A stretch of 64,000 nucleotides of DNA from Sugiyamaella lignohabitans. Taxonomy: Eukaryota; Ascomycota; Dipodascomycetes; Dipodascales; Trichomonascaceae. Made by a program: the position numbers and the translations under genes. Below are positions 23,326 to 33,709 of the stretch, one piece after another. The stretch lies in contig NC_031674.1 in assembly GCF_001640025.1 (NCBI RefSeq), positions 3,100,001-3,164,000 of the forward strand, read 5' to 3'. Positions within the stretch are counted from its first letter, which is position 1, and each line of letters begins with the position of its first letter. The notes under the pieces were generated by a model. That model did not search any database and had not been told where the DNA came from. It saw nothing but the letters and a program-made list of their open reading frames with translations.

Positions 23326-23839
23326 GCACGTTTTTATTTTATATACTAATACATTGCCGTGCAATTGAACAATTGGCCGTTAAACGAAATCCTTTCAAAC
23401 GATTCAATTGGGAACTAGACCACATCCCCCTACTTAATAGTAGAGACCCTTCACCAGTGAGCCCTGCAGCTCATGCAAGAGCAACGACTATACTGATAAG
23501 AACTGCATTTGTACACAGACGGCTGATATCTGACCAGTAAAAAATTTACGTGCTGTAGTTTTAATGTGAGAAATAGTGCAGGTTGGGATCAGTCAGAGCA
23601 GTTGGAGAAGGGTCATAGATATAGGACTGCAGATATAAAATTTTATGATTTTCCCCTTTCTCTTCTTTTTTTTTTTTTTTTTTTTTTCTTTGTGCTCCTC
23701 CATCTACAATTTATAGATAATAAATTGAAGAAAAAGAGAAATATATTTTTAAGAGCAAGTGGTGATAGCTTTAATAGCGTCAAAACGTCATAGCGTTAAC
23801 GTCGTAGCGAAAGCGTGCTGGATATAGTCAGTCGTGGAA
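23326..23839. other. Promoter region of CPA2
   Basis: There is no gene here. The stretch holds a 22-base T run (listed separately) and a minimal ATG-TGA start-stop at 23564-23569, which would be an upstream ORF only if transcription starts before it. I do not see a Gcn4 TGASTCA site. Confidence 0.45.
23666..23687 (+). repeat. Poly(T) tract, 22 bases
   Basis: Uninterrupted run of 22 T within a pyrimidine-rich stretch, 150-175 bases upstream of the CPA2 start codon. In yeasts such poly(dA:dT) tracts disfavour nucleosomes and mark promoters. Confidence 0.8.
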
Positions 23840-26800
23840 ATGTTACTTAAACCTTGGACTAATATTGCTTTACGCAATTCAATTCGTCGTCGTAATGCTA
23901 TTCCTTCTTTGTGTCGGTATGTCTCAACTGAGATTAGTTCCAAGACTCAAAACCAGAGAAAGGCCTATGTTGGCGCTGGAATCTTGAATCCAAATTCTCA
24001 TAAAGATAAACTTGTTGATGTTAACAAAGTGTTGGTTATTGGATCAGGTGGTCTTAGTATTGGTCAAGCTGGTGAGTTTGATTACTCAGGCTCGCAGGCC
24101 ATCAAGGCTTTGAAAGAAGCTAATAAGAAGTCTATTCTTATCAATCCCAATATTGCAACCAACCAAACTTCTCATGCATTGGCTGATGAGATCTACTTTT
24201 TGCCAGTCACCGCTGAGTATATTATCCATATCATTGAACGTGAACAGCCAGATGGTATTTTGCTCACATTTGGTGGACAGACTGGTTTGAATGTCGGTGT
24301 CGAACTTGATAAGATGGGTGTTTTCGATCGTTATGGCGTCAAGGTTTTGGGTACCCCCATCAAGACTTTGGAAACCTCTGAAGATCGTGACTTGTTTGCC
24401 CAAGCATTGAAGGAGATTAACATTCCAATTGCTGAATCTATTGCTGTTGAGACTGTTGATGATGCTCTGGCTGCTGCTGATAAGGTCGGCTACCCAATTA
24501 TCGTTCGTTCGGCCTATGCCTTAGGTGGTCTTGGTTCTGGTTTCGCCAACAACAGAGACGAGCTTCGTAACTTGTCTTCTCAGTCTTTGTCTTTATCCAG
24601 ACAAATTCTTGTGGAGAAGTCGCTCAAGGGATGGAAGGAAGTCGAGTACGAGGTTGTACGTGATAGTGAAGGCAACTGTATCACAGTTTGTAATATGGAG
24701 AATTTTGATCCTCTTGGTATTCACACTGGTGACTCAATTGTAGTTGCTCCTTCTCAGACTCTTTCTGATGAAGAGTATCATATGCTTCGTTCTGCTGCCA
24801 TCAAGATCATCCGTCATCTCGGTGTTGTCGGTGAATGTAATGTCCAATATGCCTTGCAACCCGATGGACTCGATTACAGAGTTATTGAGGTAAATGCTCG
24901 TCTTTCTCGTTCTTCTGCTCTTGCTTCTAAGGCTACTGGTTACCCCTTGGCTTACACTGCTGCTAAGATTGCCCTTGGCCACACTCTGCCCGAATTACCT
25001 AATGCTGTGACTAAGACTACATCTGCCAATTTCGAACCTTCGCTTGATTACATGGTCACCAAAATCCCTCGTTGGGATCTTGCCAAGTTCCACAATGTCA
25101 AGAGAGATATTGGTAGTTCCATGAAGTCTGTTGGTGAGGTCATGGCCATTGGTCGTACTTTTGAGGAGTCTTTCCAAAAGGCTATTCGTCAGGTTGACCC
25201 ATCTCTGGTTGGTTTCCAAGGTTACAGTGGTTTTGAAGATTTGGATTTTGAACTTGCCAATCCTACCGATCGTCGTTGGTTGGCTGTTGGACAAGCTCTA
25301 ATCCATGAGGGCTACAGTGTTGATAGAGTTCATGACTTGAGTAAGATTGACAAGTGGTTCCTTTACAAGTTAATGAACATTGTTAACCAACAAAAGAAGC
25401 TTGAAAGCATTAGCTCCTTGTACGGAATTACTCATGAAACTATGCTAGAGTCCAAGCAGTTGGGCTTTTCAGACCACCAAATTGCTCTTGCCGTTGGTTC
25501 TACCGAACTTGAAGTCCGTGCCCGCCGTACTAGCTTCGGCATTCGTCCTTTTGTGAAGAAAATCGATACCCTGGCTGCTGAATTCCCTGCTGATACCAAT
25601 TACTTGTACACCACCTACAATGCCACTGAGCATGACGTTGAATTTGATGAACATGGTATTATGGTTCTTGGTTCCGGTGTCTACCGTATTGGATCATCCG
25701 TAGAGTTTGATTGGTGTGCTGTTAGTACTGCTCGTGCTCTACGTGAAATGGGAAAGCGTACTATCATGGTTAACTACAACCCTGAAACTGTCTCCACTGA
25801 TTTCGATGAAGTTGATAGACTATATTTTGAAGAATTGAGCTACGAACGTGTTATGGATATCTATGAATTGGAACATGCTAGTGGCGTTGTTGTTTCCGTC
25901 GGCGGTCAATTGCCCCAAAACATTGCTCTCAAGCTTCAAGAGCAAGGTGGTGCTAAGGTTCTAGGTACTGATCCTCGAGATATTGACCAGGCCGAGGATA
26001 GACATAAGTTCTCTTCTATTCTCGACTCTATTGGAGTTGACCAACCTGCTTGGAAGGAGTTGACCTCTGTTTCGGAGGCCAAAGATTTTGCTGATAAGGT
26101 TGGCTTCCCTGTTTTAGTTCGTCCTTCTTATGTGTTATCTGGTGCTGCTATGTCTGTTATTAGAGACGAATCTGAGCTTGAGGCTAAGTTAACCAATGCT
26201 GCCAGCGTTTCTCCAGATCACCCTGTTGTCATTACTAAGTTCATTGAGGGTGCTCAGGAAATTGATGTCGATGGTGTTGCTTCTAATGGTAAACTTTTGG
26301 TCCATGCTGTTTCTGAGCACATCGAAAACGCTGGTGTCCACTCTGGTGATGCTTCCTTGATTCTCCCTCCTGTTAACCTTGAGGAACCTATTATGGCCAG
26401 AGTTAAGGAGATTGCTGAAAAAGTTGCTAAGGCTTGGAAGATTACTGGTCCTTTCAACATGCAGATCATTAAAAACAAAGATGAGCTTAAGGTCATTGAA
26501 TGTAACATCCGTGCTTCCCGTTCTTTCCCATTTGTTTCTAAGGTCCTAGGTACCAACTTTATTGATATTGCTACCAAGGCACTTGTCAACAAAGATGTCC
26601 CAGAGCCAGTTGACTTGATGCAGAAGTCTCATGATTATGTTGCTATCAAGGTCCCTCAATTTTCATTTACTCGTTTGGCTGGTGCTGATCCATTCCTTGG
26701 TGTCGAAATGGCATCAACTGGTGAAGTTGCTTGTTTTGGTAAAGATGTCATTGAAGCCTACTGGGCTGCTATTCAGTCCACCATGAACTTCAAGGTTCCC

Positions 26801-27268
26801 AAGCCTCCTTCTGGTTTGCTCTTTGGTGGTGATGTTACTAAAGAAGATCTGGGTTTGGTTGCCTCTACCCTTCTGCCACTTGGATACAAGTACTATGTTG
26901 CCAAGCCTGAGGTCAAGGAATATCTTGAATCCAAGCTGAATGGTGCTACTAAGATTGAAGTTATTGAGCTGCCCAAGAATGATAAGCGTAAACTTGGTGA
27001 AGTTTTTGAACAATTCAATATCCGTGGTGTTTTCAACCTTGCCAAAGCCCGCGCTGAGTCGTACACTGACGAGGACTATCTCATGCGTCGTAATGCAATT
27101 GACTTCGGTCTCCCACTTTTCAACGAACCCCGTACTGCTGTCCTTTTCGCTCAGACTTTGGCTGCTAAACTCCCTGCTCGTCTCGAAGCTCAAGCCAGCC
27201 AAAGCAAGGAGATCCCCACTGAAGTCAAAAGATGGAGTGAATTTATTGGTGGTAGATCTATTGTATAA
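23840..27268 (+). CDS. CPA2: Carbamoyl phosphate synthetase large subunit, arginine type
   Basis: This 1142-residue protein is the ammonia-channel/ATP-grasp subunit that makes carbamoyl phosphate for arginine, working with the glutaminase subunit Cpa1. Residues from about 55 start the first synthetase half (VLVIGSGGLSIGQAGEFDYSG), with an ATP-grasp domain containing PIIVRSAYALGGLGSGF. An oligomerisation region follows, then a second half (MVLGSGVYRIGSSVEFDWC; PVLVRPSYVLSGAAMSV) and a C-terminal MGS-like allosteric domain. No glutaminase or aspartate transcarbamylase domain is fused, which separates it from Ura2. The frame opens with a GTG at 23834; the first ATG is 23840. The N-terminus (MLLKPWTNIALRNSIRRRNA...) has many Arg residues, no acids and ends in RYVST, as in a mitochondrial presequence, unlike the cytosolic Saccharomyces enzyme. 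Confidence 0.96.
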   Translation: MLLKPWTNIALRNSIRRRNAIPSLCRYVSTEISSKTQNQRKAYVGAGILNPNSHKDKLVDVNKVLVIGSGGLSIGQAGEFDYSGSQAIKALKEANKKSILINPNIATNQTSHALADEIYFLPVTAEYIIHIIEREQPDGILLTFGGQTGLNVGVELDKMGVFDRYGVKVLGTPIKTLETSEDRDLFAQALKEINIPIAESIAVETVDDALAAADKVGYPIIVRSAYALGGLGSGFANNRDELRNLSSQSLSLSRQILVEKSLKGWKEVEYEVVRDSEGNCITVCNMENFDPLGIHTGDSIVVAPSQTLSDEEYHMLRSAAIKIIRHLGVVGECNVQYALQPDGLDYRVIEVNARLSRSSALASKATGYPLAYTAAKIALGHTLPELPNAVTKTTSANFEPSLDYMVTKIPRWDLAKFHNVKRDIGSSMKSVGEVMAIGRTFEESFQKAIRQVDPSLVGFQGYSGFEDLDFELANPTDRRWLAVGQALIHEGYSVDRVHDLSKIDKWFLYKLMNIVNQQKKLESISSLYGITHETMLESKQLGFSDHQIALAVGSTELEVRARRTSFGIRPFVKKIDTLAAEFPADTNYLYTTYNATEHDVEFDEHGIMVLGSGVYRIGSSVEFDWCAVSTARALREMGKRTIMVNYNPETVSTDFDEVDRLYFEELSYERVMDIYELEHASGVVVSVGGQLPQNIALKLQEQGGAKVLGTDPRDIDQAEDRHKFSSILDSIGVDQPAWKELTSVSEAKDFADKVGFPVLVRPSYVLSGAAMSVIRDESELEAKLTNAASVSPDHPVVITKFIEGAQEIDVDGVASNGKLLVHAVSEHIENAGVHSGDASLILPPVNLEEPIMARVKEIAEKVAKAWKITGPFNMQIIKNKDELKVIECNIRASRSFPFVSKVLGTNFIDIATKALVNKDVPEPVDLMQKSHDYVAIKVPQFSFTRLAGADPFLGVEMASTGEVACFGKDVIEAYWAAIQSTMNFKVPKPPSGLLFGGDVTKEDLGLVASTLLPLGYKYYVAKPEVKEYLESKLNGATKIEVIELPKNDKRKLGEVFEQFNIRGVFNLAKARAESYTDEDYLMRRNAIDFGLPLFNEPRTAVLFAQTLAAKLPARLEAQASQSKEIPTEVKRWSEFIGGRSIV

Positions 27269-27383
27269 AATGACACCTATACATACGTATATTAATACAT
27301 TTACTAATGAATAAATCAAATATCAACATAGCAAGGCCCTGCCAGAATTAGTTTTGGACTGGATTCAGATCAAGGTTATCTTG

Positions 27384-27391
27384 ATCACGTG
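27384..27391. promoter_or_regulatory. ATCACGTG site upstream of PEX11
   Basis: RTCACGTG match 180 bases upstream of the PEX11 start codon. The rest of the 302-base CPA2-PEX11 spacer shows nothing else I can name. Confidence 0.4.
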
Positions 27392-27570
27392 CCTTTTGTT
27401 CGATTCGTGTTGCACCTCGGCTGTATTGTGTCATATGTATTCCAGCGGCTTAAGTGGATATCAGTGGGGGTATTAATACCGAGCTAGCGAATGTTACCCT
27501 AAGACATTGTGAAGTAGAACACTTATCAGGACAACTAGAAATCAAGTCAACTATTAATTACTTCTTAAAT

Positions 27571-28340
27571 ATGTCGCTTCTTGTCACCAATCACCCTGTT
27601 TACACACGTGTTGTCAAGCTTTTAGAGACTACCGGTAAGTTTGTTCCATTTGCGTACCACGAGAGCTTGGTTTGAGTCTTCACTATATAAGATACTAACA
27701 AGCTACAGTTGGTAGAGACAAGCTTCTTCGTTTGGTTCAGTATTTTGCTAGATTTTTGTCATATTATCTCTACAGACAAGGTTATACCAAGGTTCACATC
27801 GAGCGATGGAAAACTGTTCAGACACAGTTGGCTCTATCCCGTAAATTGTTTCGTGTTGGTAAACCCCTGGGTAACTTCAAGCTAGCTGCTACTAGCTACC
27901 ACCAGAAGACTGCTGATCCCGTTCTGCGTGCTACTGCTATAATTAAGAACCTCGCTTTTGGTGGCTATTTGACTTTGGATACTCTTGTGTGGCTCCATGG
28001 TTCCAAGGTTAGACAATTCTCGCTTGAGAGATTCAGCACAATTCAAAGATCTGCTTATAAGCTGTGGGCCCTTGCTCTTTTGTCTGGAATCGTTAACAGT
28101 CTATACCGTATCCAGCAAGCATCCAAAGCCCAGGCTGCTTTATTAAGCGAAAAGGAGAAGGATGCTGCCAGCATTAAGAAGGTTGATTTGGAAAAGAAGG
28201 CTGCTGTTACACAACTTGTCTGGGACGCCTTGGATACCACTATCCCTCTCAGTGCCTTGAAATATGTTGATCTCGATGACGGTATTGTGGGTCTTGCCGG
28301 TCTTATTACTTCTTATCTTGGTCTCAAGCAGATCTGGTAG
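27571..28340 (+). CDS. PEX11: Peroxisomal membrane elongation factor Pex11
   Basis: Pex11 shapes and elongates the peroxisomal membrane before fission. Exon 1 (27571-27634) encodes MSLLVTNHPVYTRVVKLLETT. The intron 27635-27708 begins GTAAGT and has TACTAAC nine bases before its final AG. Exon 2 is 27709-28340. The joined sequence VGRDKLLRLVQYFARFLSYY at the junction is the family's best-conserved motif, which confirms the splice. The product has 231 residues, near the usual 230-240. Two hydrophobic stretches (about 115-135 and the C-terminal GIVGLAGLITSYLGL) fit membrane association. Confidence 0.95.
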
Positions 28341-28756
28341 AATTATAACTCTCACATGTATTTCTCCATGTATTTCTATTTCTATATACAAAATATATGG
28401 AATGATATCATTTTTAAGCTTAACGGCCTTTATAGCTTCGTCTTAGAGTCAAGTCTGGCATCGGGCTAAACTGCAGAGCTTATCCGTGGAGTGTGGCCTG
28501 CATTTCTCCCCGCCCAAAGTACAATACGCATATTAGATTTGAATTGCATTAAAGGACTACGATAGTCTACCGATAAGAGCTGGATGTGGAACCAGCGTGC
28601 TTTAATAGAAGTCTACGACAAGATCCGAGGGAGAGTGGTATAAAAAAAAACTACTACCTGCTATTAAAAAGTAGTTGATGAGGCATTAATAGGTTATACT
28701 TCTTTTTTTTGGATTGCATTCCCAACGATTGTCTTCACTTTTGTAGTACCATCAAC
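28341..28756. other. Promoter region of SPT20
   Basis: No gene seen. Two short homopolymer runs (A near 28641, T near 28702) occur close to the start codon. Confidence 0.45.
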
Positions 28757-30015
28757 ATGAGCGCGCCGGCTCAGCAAAACCCAAGATCACAAGCACCAGC
28801 GGTAGCTGGTACGAGACCCCAGGGACAGACTGGTTTACAACGTCGACGTGTTTATGACTTTGCAGAGACTGCTGAAAAAATATTAGCCAAGTATGCTGAT
28901 GAGCCGGCTAGTCTTGATTTGCATATACATCATACACATTATAGATTTGGAAATCAAGAGGGCATTCTACAGAAAAACACTTCTGCTATCAAAACATTTT
29001 TTGAATATATAGCATCGGGTGAGATTCCTCCTGCAGCGACCGAAGTATTCCGTGACTCGGGAATCAGGTTTTATAGTGGTTGCATTATTGTCAAACTAAT
29101 TGATCATAGAAGCCTACCTGTTCAAGCTGGACAACAGCAAGATGAACGTGAAACATCAGGCGACAGCTCCAAGTCATCAGGAACAGTGGCCAATTCTAAT
29201 AGCAGCACCAACGTAAATGGTAATAATAAGCCGGAGGCGAGTAATTCCTCTAGCGTGGCTACGGCATCTAAATCTCCGGAACCTGCATCATACCGAGTGT
29301 TGCTTAGGCCAACGTCGTTGTCACTTTGGCATGATCTTTTATATACGGCAGATACAAGTCATGGAAGGTTCACTGACCAGCTGGCTCTTAATATGGAATC
29401 TGAAATTCTGACACTAACGCATCGTAACGTTGATCTTCGTGTTTTTGAACGACCACGGGCCACTTTTGAAGAATATTCCCTTTTTGAAACAAACAATATA
29501 GCTAAAAAGGAGATCAAAAAGACTTCTCTACCTGTTGAAGACTCCCGTAGGGATAGTCTACGACAACTGCATAAATACAGACTTACGGTACCTAAAAAGA
29601 GAAAAGGTTTACATGAAGATCTGGTTCATCATGGCACTGAGTATGAAGAGCTTATGCTCACCATGGATGACAAGCGACAGGCAACTGCGAATCCTACTGG
29701 CGGTGTTTCTGGTGGACAGTTTATGAGATTGAGTTTTATTGAACAACTACGGAAAAAGAAAGAGAGAATGAGGTTATTGGGTCAACAACAGCGAATACAA
29801 CAACAGGTCCAGCAACCCCAGGGAGGTGCTGTTAGTCCTGTGGTTTCTGCTTCTGCTCAACCTCAGCAACCCGGACAAACTCCATATGGCCAAGGAGGAA
29901 TCAAGCAACCTCAGGCGCAAACCCAGGCCCAAGCTCAAGTTCAAATGCAGATGCAAATGCAATTACAACATCAACATTCTCAACAACACCTGCAACAGCA
30001 GCAGCAACAACAACA

Positions 30016-30046
<31 letters not shown>

Positions 30047-30418
30047 CCACAACATCTTCTACAGCAACAGCAGCAGGCAGCTGCAAATGGAACCTTTATG
30101 ACAGGAGCCTCGACCGTATCAATTAATAGGCCAACATCATTTTCCTCAGGGTTAGTCTTCGATAGTAATTCCGACAAGCGTAATAATGGAGGAAATGGGT
30201 CGGCTAGTTCACCAGGCAACAAGGCTGGTCAGAAGGCTGCTGCCAAGCCGAAAGGAAAACAAGCTGGTAAAACAGTGCCGGGAAAGACTATCCCTGGAAA
30301 GACCGTTCCAGGCAAAACAACAACGATACCCACAGCCAAGCCTCGGGCTCGTGCCAAAAAAGATCCTAAAGACCCTAAAGCCAAAAAGACTGTTCCAGGG
30401 TCTGTACCTAATAATTAA
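28757..30418 (+). CDS. SPT20: SAGA coactivator subunit Spt20
   Basis: Spt20 (Ada5) holds the SAGA histone acetyltransferase coactivator complex together in the nucleus. The 553-residue protein carries the Spt20 domain at about residues 30-250. It runs from RRVYDFAETAEKILAKY through LHIHHTHYRFGNQEGIL and IRFYSGCIIVKLIDHR to YRVLLRPTSLSLWHDLLY, interrupted by an Asn/Ser-rich insert. The second half is Gln-rich with a pure run of 16 Gln, then a Lys-rich tail with four related G-K-T-V/I-P-style repeats and a basic end that may be a nuclear signal. The frame opens at a TTG (28709), but the first ATG is 28757 and gives MSAPAQQ. Confidence 0.9.
29993..30040 (+). repeat. CAA/CAG repeat encoding 16 glutamines
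   Basis: A 48-base run of CAA and CAG codons in frame within SPT20, with a second shorter Gln run just after it. Mixed codons suggest a moderately stable polyglutamine tract; length variation between strains would be expected. Confidence 0.9.
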
Positions 30419-30492
30419 TTAATTAATTAATGAATTTCAGTGTAATCCAGAACAGCTGGTGATGTACGGCTGTCATGTAACTTTATAGCTTC

Positions 30493-32865
30493 ATGAGCAG
30501 TCGGCATTGCAAACATCTGCATCAATTACAGAAAAGCCCCGATATTGGATCGTATTTTCGTGTCACTATGTCTGGTATGGAGCCACTGGAGGTTTTTGTA
30601 ACAGAGGTAGAGAGACCGAATGACTTACTTAACACACCTATCAACATTGATACGGCGAAAGTACTAGAAGTGTTTGAGTACTACAAAGATCTCAGTACTC
30701 TTCAATTTGAGACCATTGTGAAATCTCTGTTGTACAGACTAGTTCAATCTGAAAACGAGACCGCTATCCCTTTAATATGCATCACTTTAGACAGTGTGTT
30801 ATTGCTGTCGAAGCAGGGGAAATGTGAGTTTTCTTTGACTCATGGCCTTATAGAAGATCTGTTTGAGATTCAGACGATTTCTTGGTGCCAAACGTTTTGG
30901 CCTTATCTCATTTCAAGAGAGTCTCAGATAGCCCGTAATCTTTCCGGTATGAAGGCCCCTGGAACAACCCTTATTCGCCTGTGTAATTCCTTGGTCCGGC
31001 GGCTTTCAAAAAGTCGAGATGGGGAATTCTCTGGTCAGATCGCCATGTTCTTAGCTCGTGCGTTCCCTCTAAATGAAAAGTCCGGTTTGAACATGAGAGG
31101 AACATTCAATGTCGAAAATGTGACGATATATGAATCAGCACCACCTGCTGTTCCTAATTCTTTGGAGTCTTTATCAATGGAAGTCGATGAGAATCAACAA
31201 GAAGAGACGATAAAGGAGACTGAGGAAGGCCAACTTGTGACGGGTGACCCTTCGACAGCTCCAGGAGAGGCTGATAAGACTGCACCATCTGGAGACGAAG
31301 TCAATCCAAGTATCCCCTCACATATACAAGAATCTACACTAGATATGCCTAGTTCTACACCATCGACACCAATTCCATCTGTACTTTCAACACCATCTCC
31401 AGAAGACACTAATTATTCAGATTTCTGGTCACTACAGTCCATTTTATCCAACCCAACAATTTTATTCACAAATGAGAAGGAGATGTCTCCTTTTAAGAGA
31501 AAAGTGAAAAAGGTGATGGCCCTTTTCTTAGCAACAGATGAAAAGAGTCATACCTCACATGACCCTAAACGGACAAGAAATGGGTCTCAACACGAACAGG
31601 CCACAACTCACAAAAAGCCTATTTCTCCTTCGAACCTTTCAATGGAATCTGAAAAGGCATTTGTTCCTAAATGGCTTACCAAACGAGATTTGTTCGAACT
31701 TCAACTTAAAGATGCTGCATTTAGGAGGTCATTTCTCGTTCAACTGTATATTATAAGCGATTTTCTACTCGGTCAGTCTTCAAGAGCTAAAGAATTCTGG
31801 AATTCTTTACCAGCTAGCAATCGAAGTGTAATGTTTCCATATGTGCTAAAGGGGTCAGAGAGGAAATATTTTTCAGATCTAAATCAAACTATAAAGCAGC
31901 TTATCAGCGATGGTAGTTCAAAAAGTGATCTTAATAACCTTTTCGAAAAAACACTGACAACTACAATTTTCCGTGATCACAATTGGCAATATTGGAAGCT
32001 GCGCAACTGTCCCTCTTTCGAAAAGCCTTCCCTGGATGAGTCCTTGTACAGGGATATCTCAGAGAAATTTACTAGTAAACAGCAACCTCGTAAAAAATAT
32101 TGGTTTTCTATGGGCACTGCAGCTTTAAGCAAAGCATGGAAAATTGAAACTGGGTTAGACAAACTGAAAGACCCTGAAAGATATGTTATTCCATCTGCAG
32201 TGGAATACTATGAAAAAATAAAGAAATTGCGCAACCCCGATTCATCTGATGATTTAGACAATCAAAAGGACAAAGAGGAAAACTTGTCGTCTTTGACTTG
32301 GAGAGGTTTGCGAGCAGCTCGAGACCACGGTATGTGGTCCAAATTCAGTCAGGTTACTAAAGAAAGGGGATTTTCAGGACTGTTTGGAGAGCCAGATTCA
32401 CATGATCAGGGGTCTGAATTGACCCGAGCAAGTTTGACCCCAGATTTTATACCAAGTGCGATCAAAGAAGATGAACAGCAGACAGTAGTTGATAATGATG
32501 AACCTAGCTCTAAAATCACGGACAGTACAGAAGGACTCACTGCGGTTGATGATGCTAGTGCCAATAGTACAGAAGAATCTACTACCGGTTTGAGTGTCTT
32601 ACCGATACCAGAGATCGTATCAACTACGCCATTAGGAGCGGAGGATGGGGCTGGGACTCTTGTGTCATCTGAAAAAAATGTGGTTACTGAATCAACAACC
32701 GCAATCGTCGAGATTTCTGTGGAGGGGGCACTAAAACGCACTGAACCAGATGGTCAACCTGACACGTCTAATGTTCCGGAGCCCAATGACGATAGTGATA
32801 TTAACGAACCCCCTAAAAAACGAAGACGTAGTTCGCGAACTTCTGCCAAGCACAATGAAGACTAA
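30493..32865 (+). CDS. HPR1: THO complex subunit Hpr1 (THOC1)
   Basis: Hpr1 is a core subunit of the THO complex, which couples transcription elongation to mRNA packaging and export and limits R-loops. The 790-residue product shows the THOC1 core in its first half: LIRLCNSLVRRLSKSRDGEF, then IAMFLARAFPLNEKSGLNMR and FNVENVTIYE, a block typical of the family. An acidic Ser/Thr/Pro-rich insert (about 225-310) and a conserved second helical part (about 400-640, including YWFSMGTAALSKAWKI) follow. The C-terminal 150 residues are acidic, ending in the basic cluster PPKKRRRSSR, likely a nuclear signal. ATG 30493 is the first of the frame; an internal ATG at 30568 (MSGMEPLE) is an alternative start. 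Confidence 0.88.
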   Translation: MSSRHCKHLHQLQKSPDIGSYFRVTMSGMEPLEVFVTEVERPNDLLNTPINIDTAKVLEVFEYYKDLSTLQFETIVKSLLYRLVQSENETAIPLICITLDSVLLLSKQGKCEFSLTHGLIEDLFEIQTISWCQTFWPYLISRESQIARNLSGMKAPGTTLIRLCNSLVRRLSKSRDGEFSGQIAMFLARAFPLNEKSGLNMRGTFNVENVTIYESAPPAVPNSLESLSMEVDENQQEETIKETEEGQLVTGDPSTAPGEADKTAPSGDEVNPSIPSHIQESTLDMPSSTPSTPIPSVLSTPSPEDTNYSDFWSLQSILSNPTILFTNEKEMSPFKRKVKKVMALFLATDEKSHTSHDPKRTRNGSQHEQATTHKKPISPSNLSMESEKAFVPKWLTKRDLFELQLKDAAFRRSFLVQLYIISDFLLGQSSRAKEFWNSLPASNRSVMFPYVLKGSERKYFSDLNQTIKQLISDGSSKSDLNNLFEKTLTTTIFRDHNWQYWKLRNCPSFEKPSLDESLYRDISEKFTSKQQPRKKYWFSMGTAALSKAWKIETGLDKLKDPERYVIPSAVEYYEKIKKLRNPDSSDDLDNQKDKEENLSSLTWRGLRAARDHGMWSKFSQVTKERGFSGLFGEPDSHDQGSELTRASLTPDFIPSAIKEDEQQTVVDNDEPSSKITDSTEGLTAVDDASANSTEESTTGLSVLPIPEIVSTTPLGAEDGAGTLVSSEKNVVTESTTAIVEISVEGALKRTEPDGQPDTSNVPEPNDDSDINEPPKKRRRSSRTSAKHNED

Positions 32866-32932
32866 GTCTTGTACATAATAGAGATTCTATATATATTACA
32901 TTTTAGATACAAGTTTGCATGTAACGAATAAG

Positions 32933-33532
32933 CTAATCAAACTTGTATTTTCGACTGCTCTTCTTTTCCGCGCGTTGCTGTTTCATCAACAGCCGCTGGT
33001 TATTAGTCTTCTTCGAAATGGCATTCCACCGATCTATATCGTCCTGTTTCCTCTCTGGAGCAATATAAGCAGCCGAAACGATAGCCGAATGCAGTTTTCG
33101 AAAGCACAGCTCAACATTTTCGTCACGATTCCGTGTTTCTTGGCACGTAACTATTATAGAGCCTGATTTTGTAATATAAGGGAATTTACCAGGGGTTAGC
33201 TGAGACTTTATCAGAGGAGGGACCCATTTAGCATCGGTCCAAGACTGGGGATCCAATTTTATAGTCGCCTTTGTATTTAGCTTGTTCACATTCTGGCCGC
33301 CGGGACCAGAGGATCTTGCAAATGATATATTAAACGAGGGCCGTGGAATCTGATCGACTGTGAAGGCTTGCAGCCAAGTTCTATCTGACGATGAATAGCA
33401 TCGTGTATTCGCATAGACAGTATAATTTATCAGATATTTGGACACTATGAGTCTGGCAGCCAAACTTATATTCAACGTTCCAAAGTTTAACCAAGGGGAT
33501 AGAGGAATCCTGTGAGCGCCATTAGCCAACAT
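32933..33532 (-). CDS. PTH4: Mitochondrial GGQ-domain peptidyl-tRNA hydrolase-like protein
   Basis: The 199-residue product has a class I release-factor catalytic domain. Its motif SSGPGGQNVNKLNTKATIKL contains the GGQ tripeptide at residues 78-80, which enters the ribosomal peptidyl-transferase centre to hydrolyse peptidyl-tRNA. There is no codon-recognition domain. The C-terminal tail is strongly basic (KQQRAEKKSSRKYKF), as in ICT1/ArfB-type rescue factors. The N-terminal 45 residues are Arg-containing and acid-free, matching a mitochondrial presequence. This fits the yeast protein Pth4 (YOL114C family), though another ICT1-like paralogue is possible. The first ATG is 33532; the frame opens slightly earlier at TTG. 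Confidence 0.82.
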   Translation of the reverse strand: MLANGAHRIPLSPWLNFGTLNISLAARLIVSKYLINYTVYANTRCYSSSDRTWLQAFTVDQIPRPSFNISFARSSGPGGQNVNKLNTKATIKLDPQSWTDAKWVPPLIKSQLTPGKFPYITKSGSIIVTCQETRNRDENVELCFRKLHSAIVSAAYIAPERKQDDIDRWNAISKKTNNQRLLMKQQRAEKKSSRKYKFD

Positions 33533-33709
33533 GTGCAAAATTATAGGGTAATATCCACTAATTGCTTGCTGTCGTCGATCTGTTTGTTATATGCAAGTCT
33601 TTTAGCCGTGAGCCTAATTGTCCATTGGACCCGATATTCCAAAAACGAACAAGTAGGTGCAATACAATATTGTACAAATCACATCGCAATTAATCCAAAA
33701 AATATCCAA

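Noticed and set aside
23564..23569. Start-stop ATG-TGA upstream of CPA2 as a regulatory uORF
   Set aside because: The transcription start is unknown, and the known arginine attenuator peptide belongs to the small-subunit gene.
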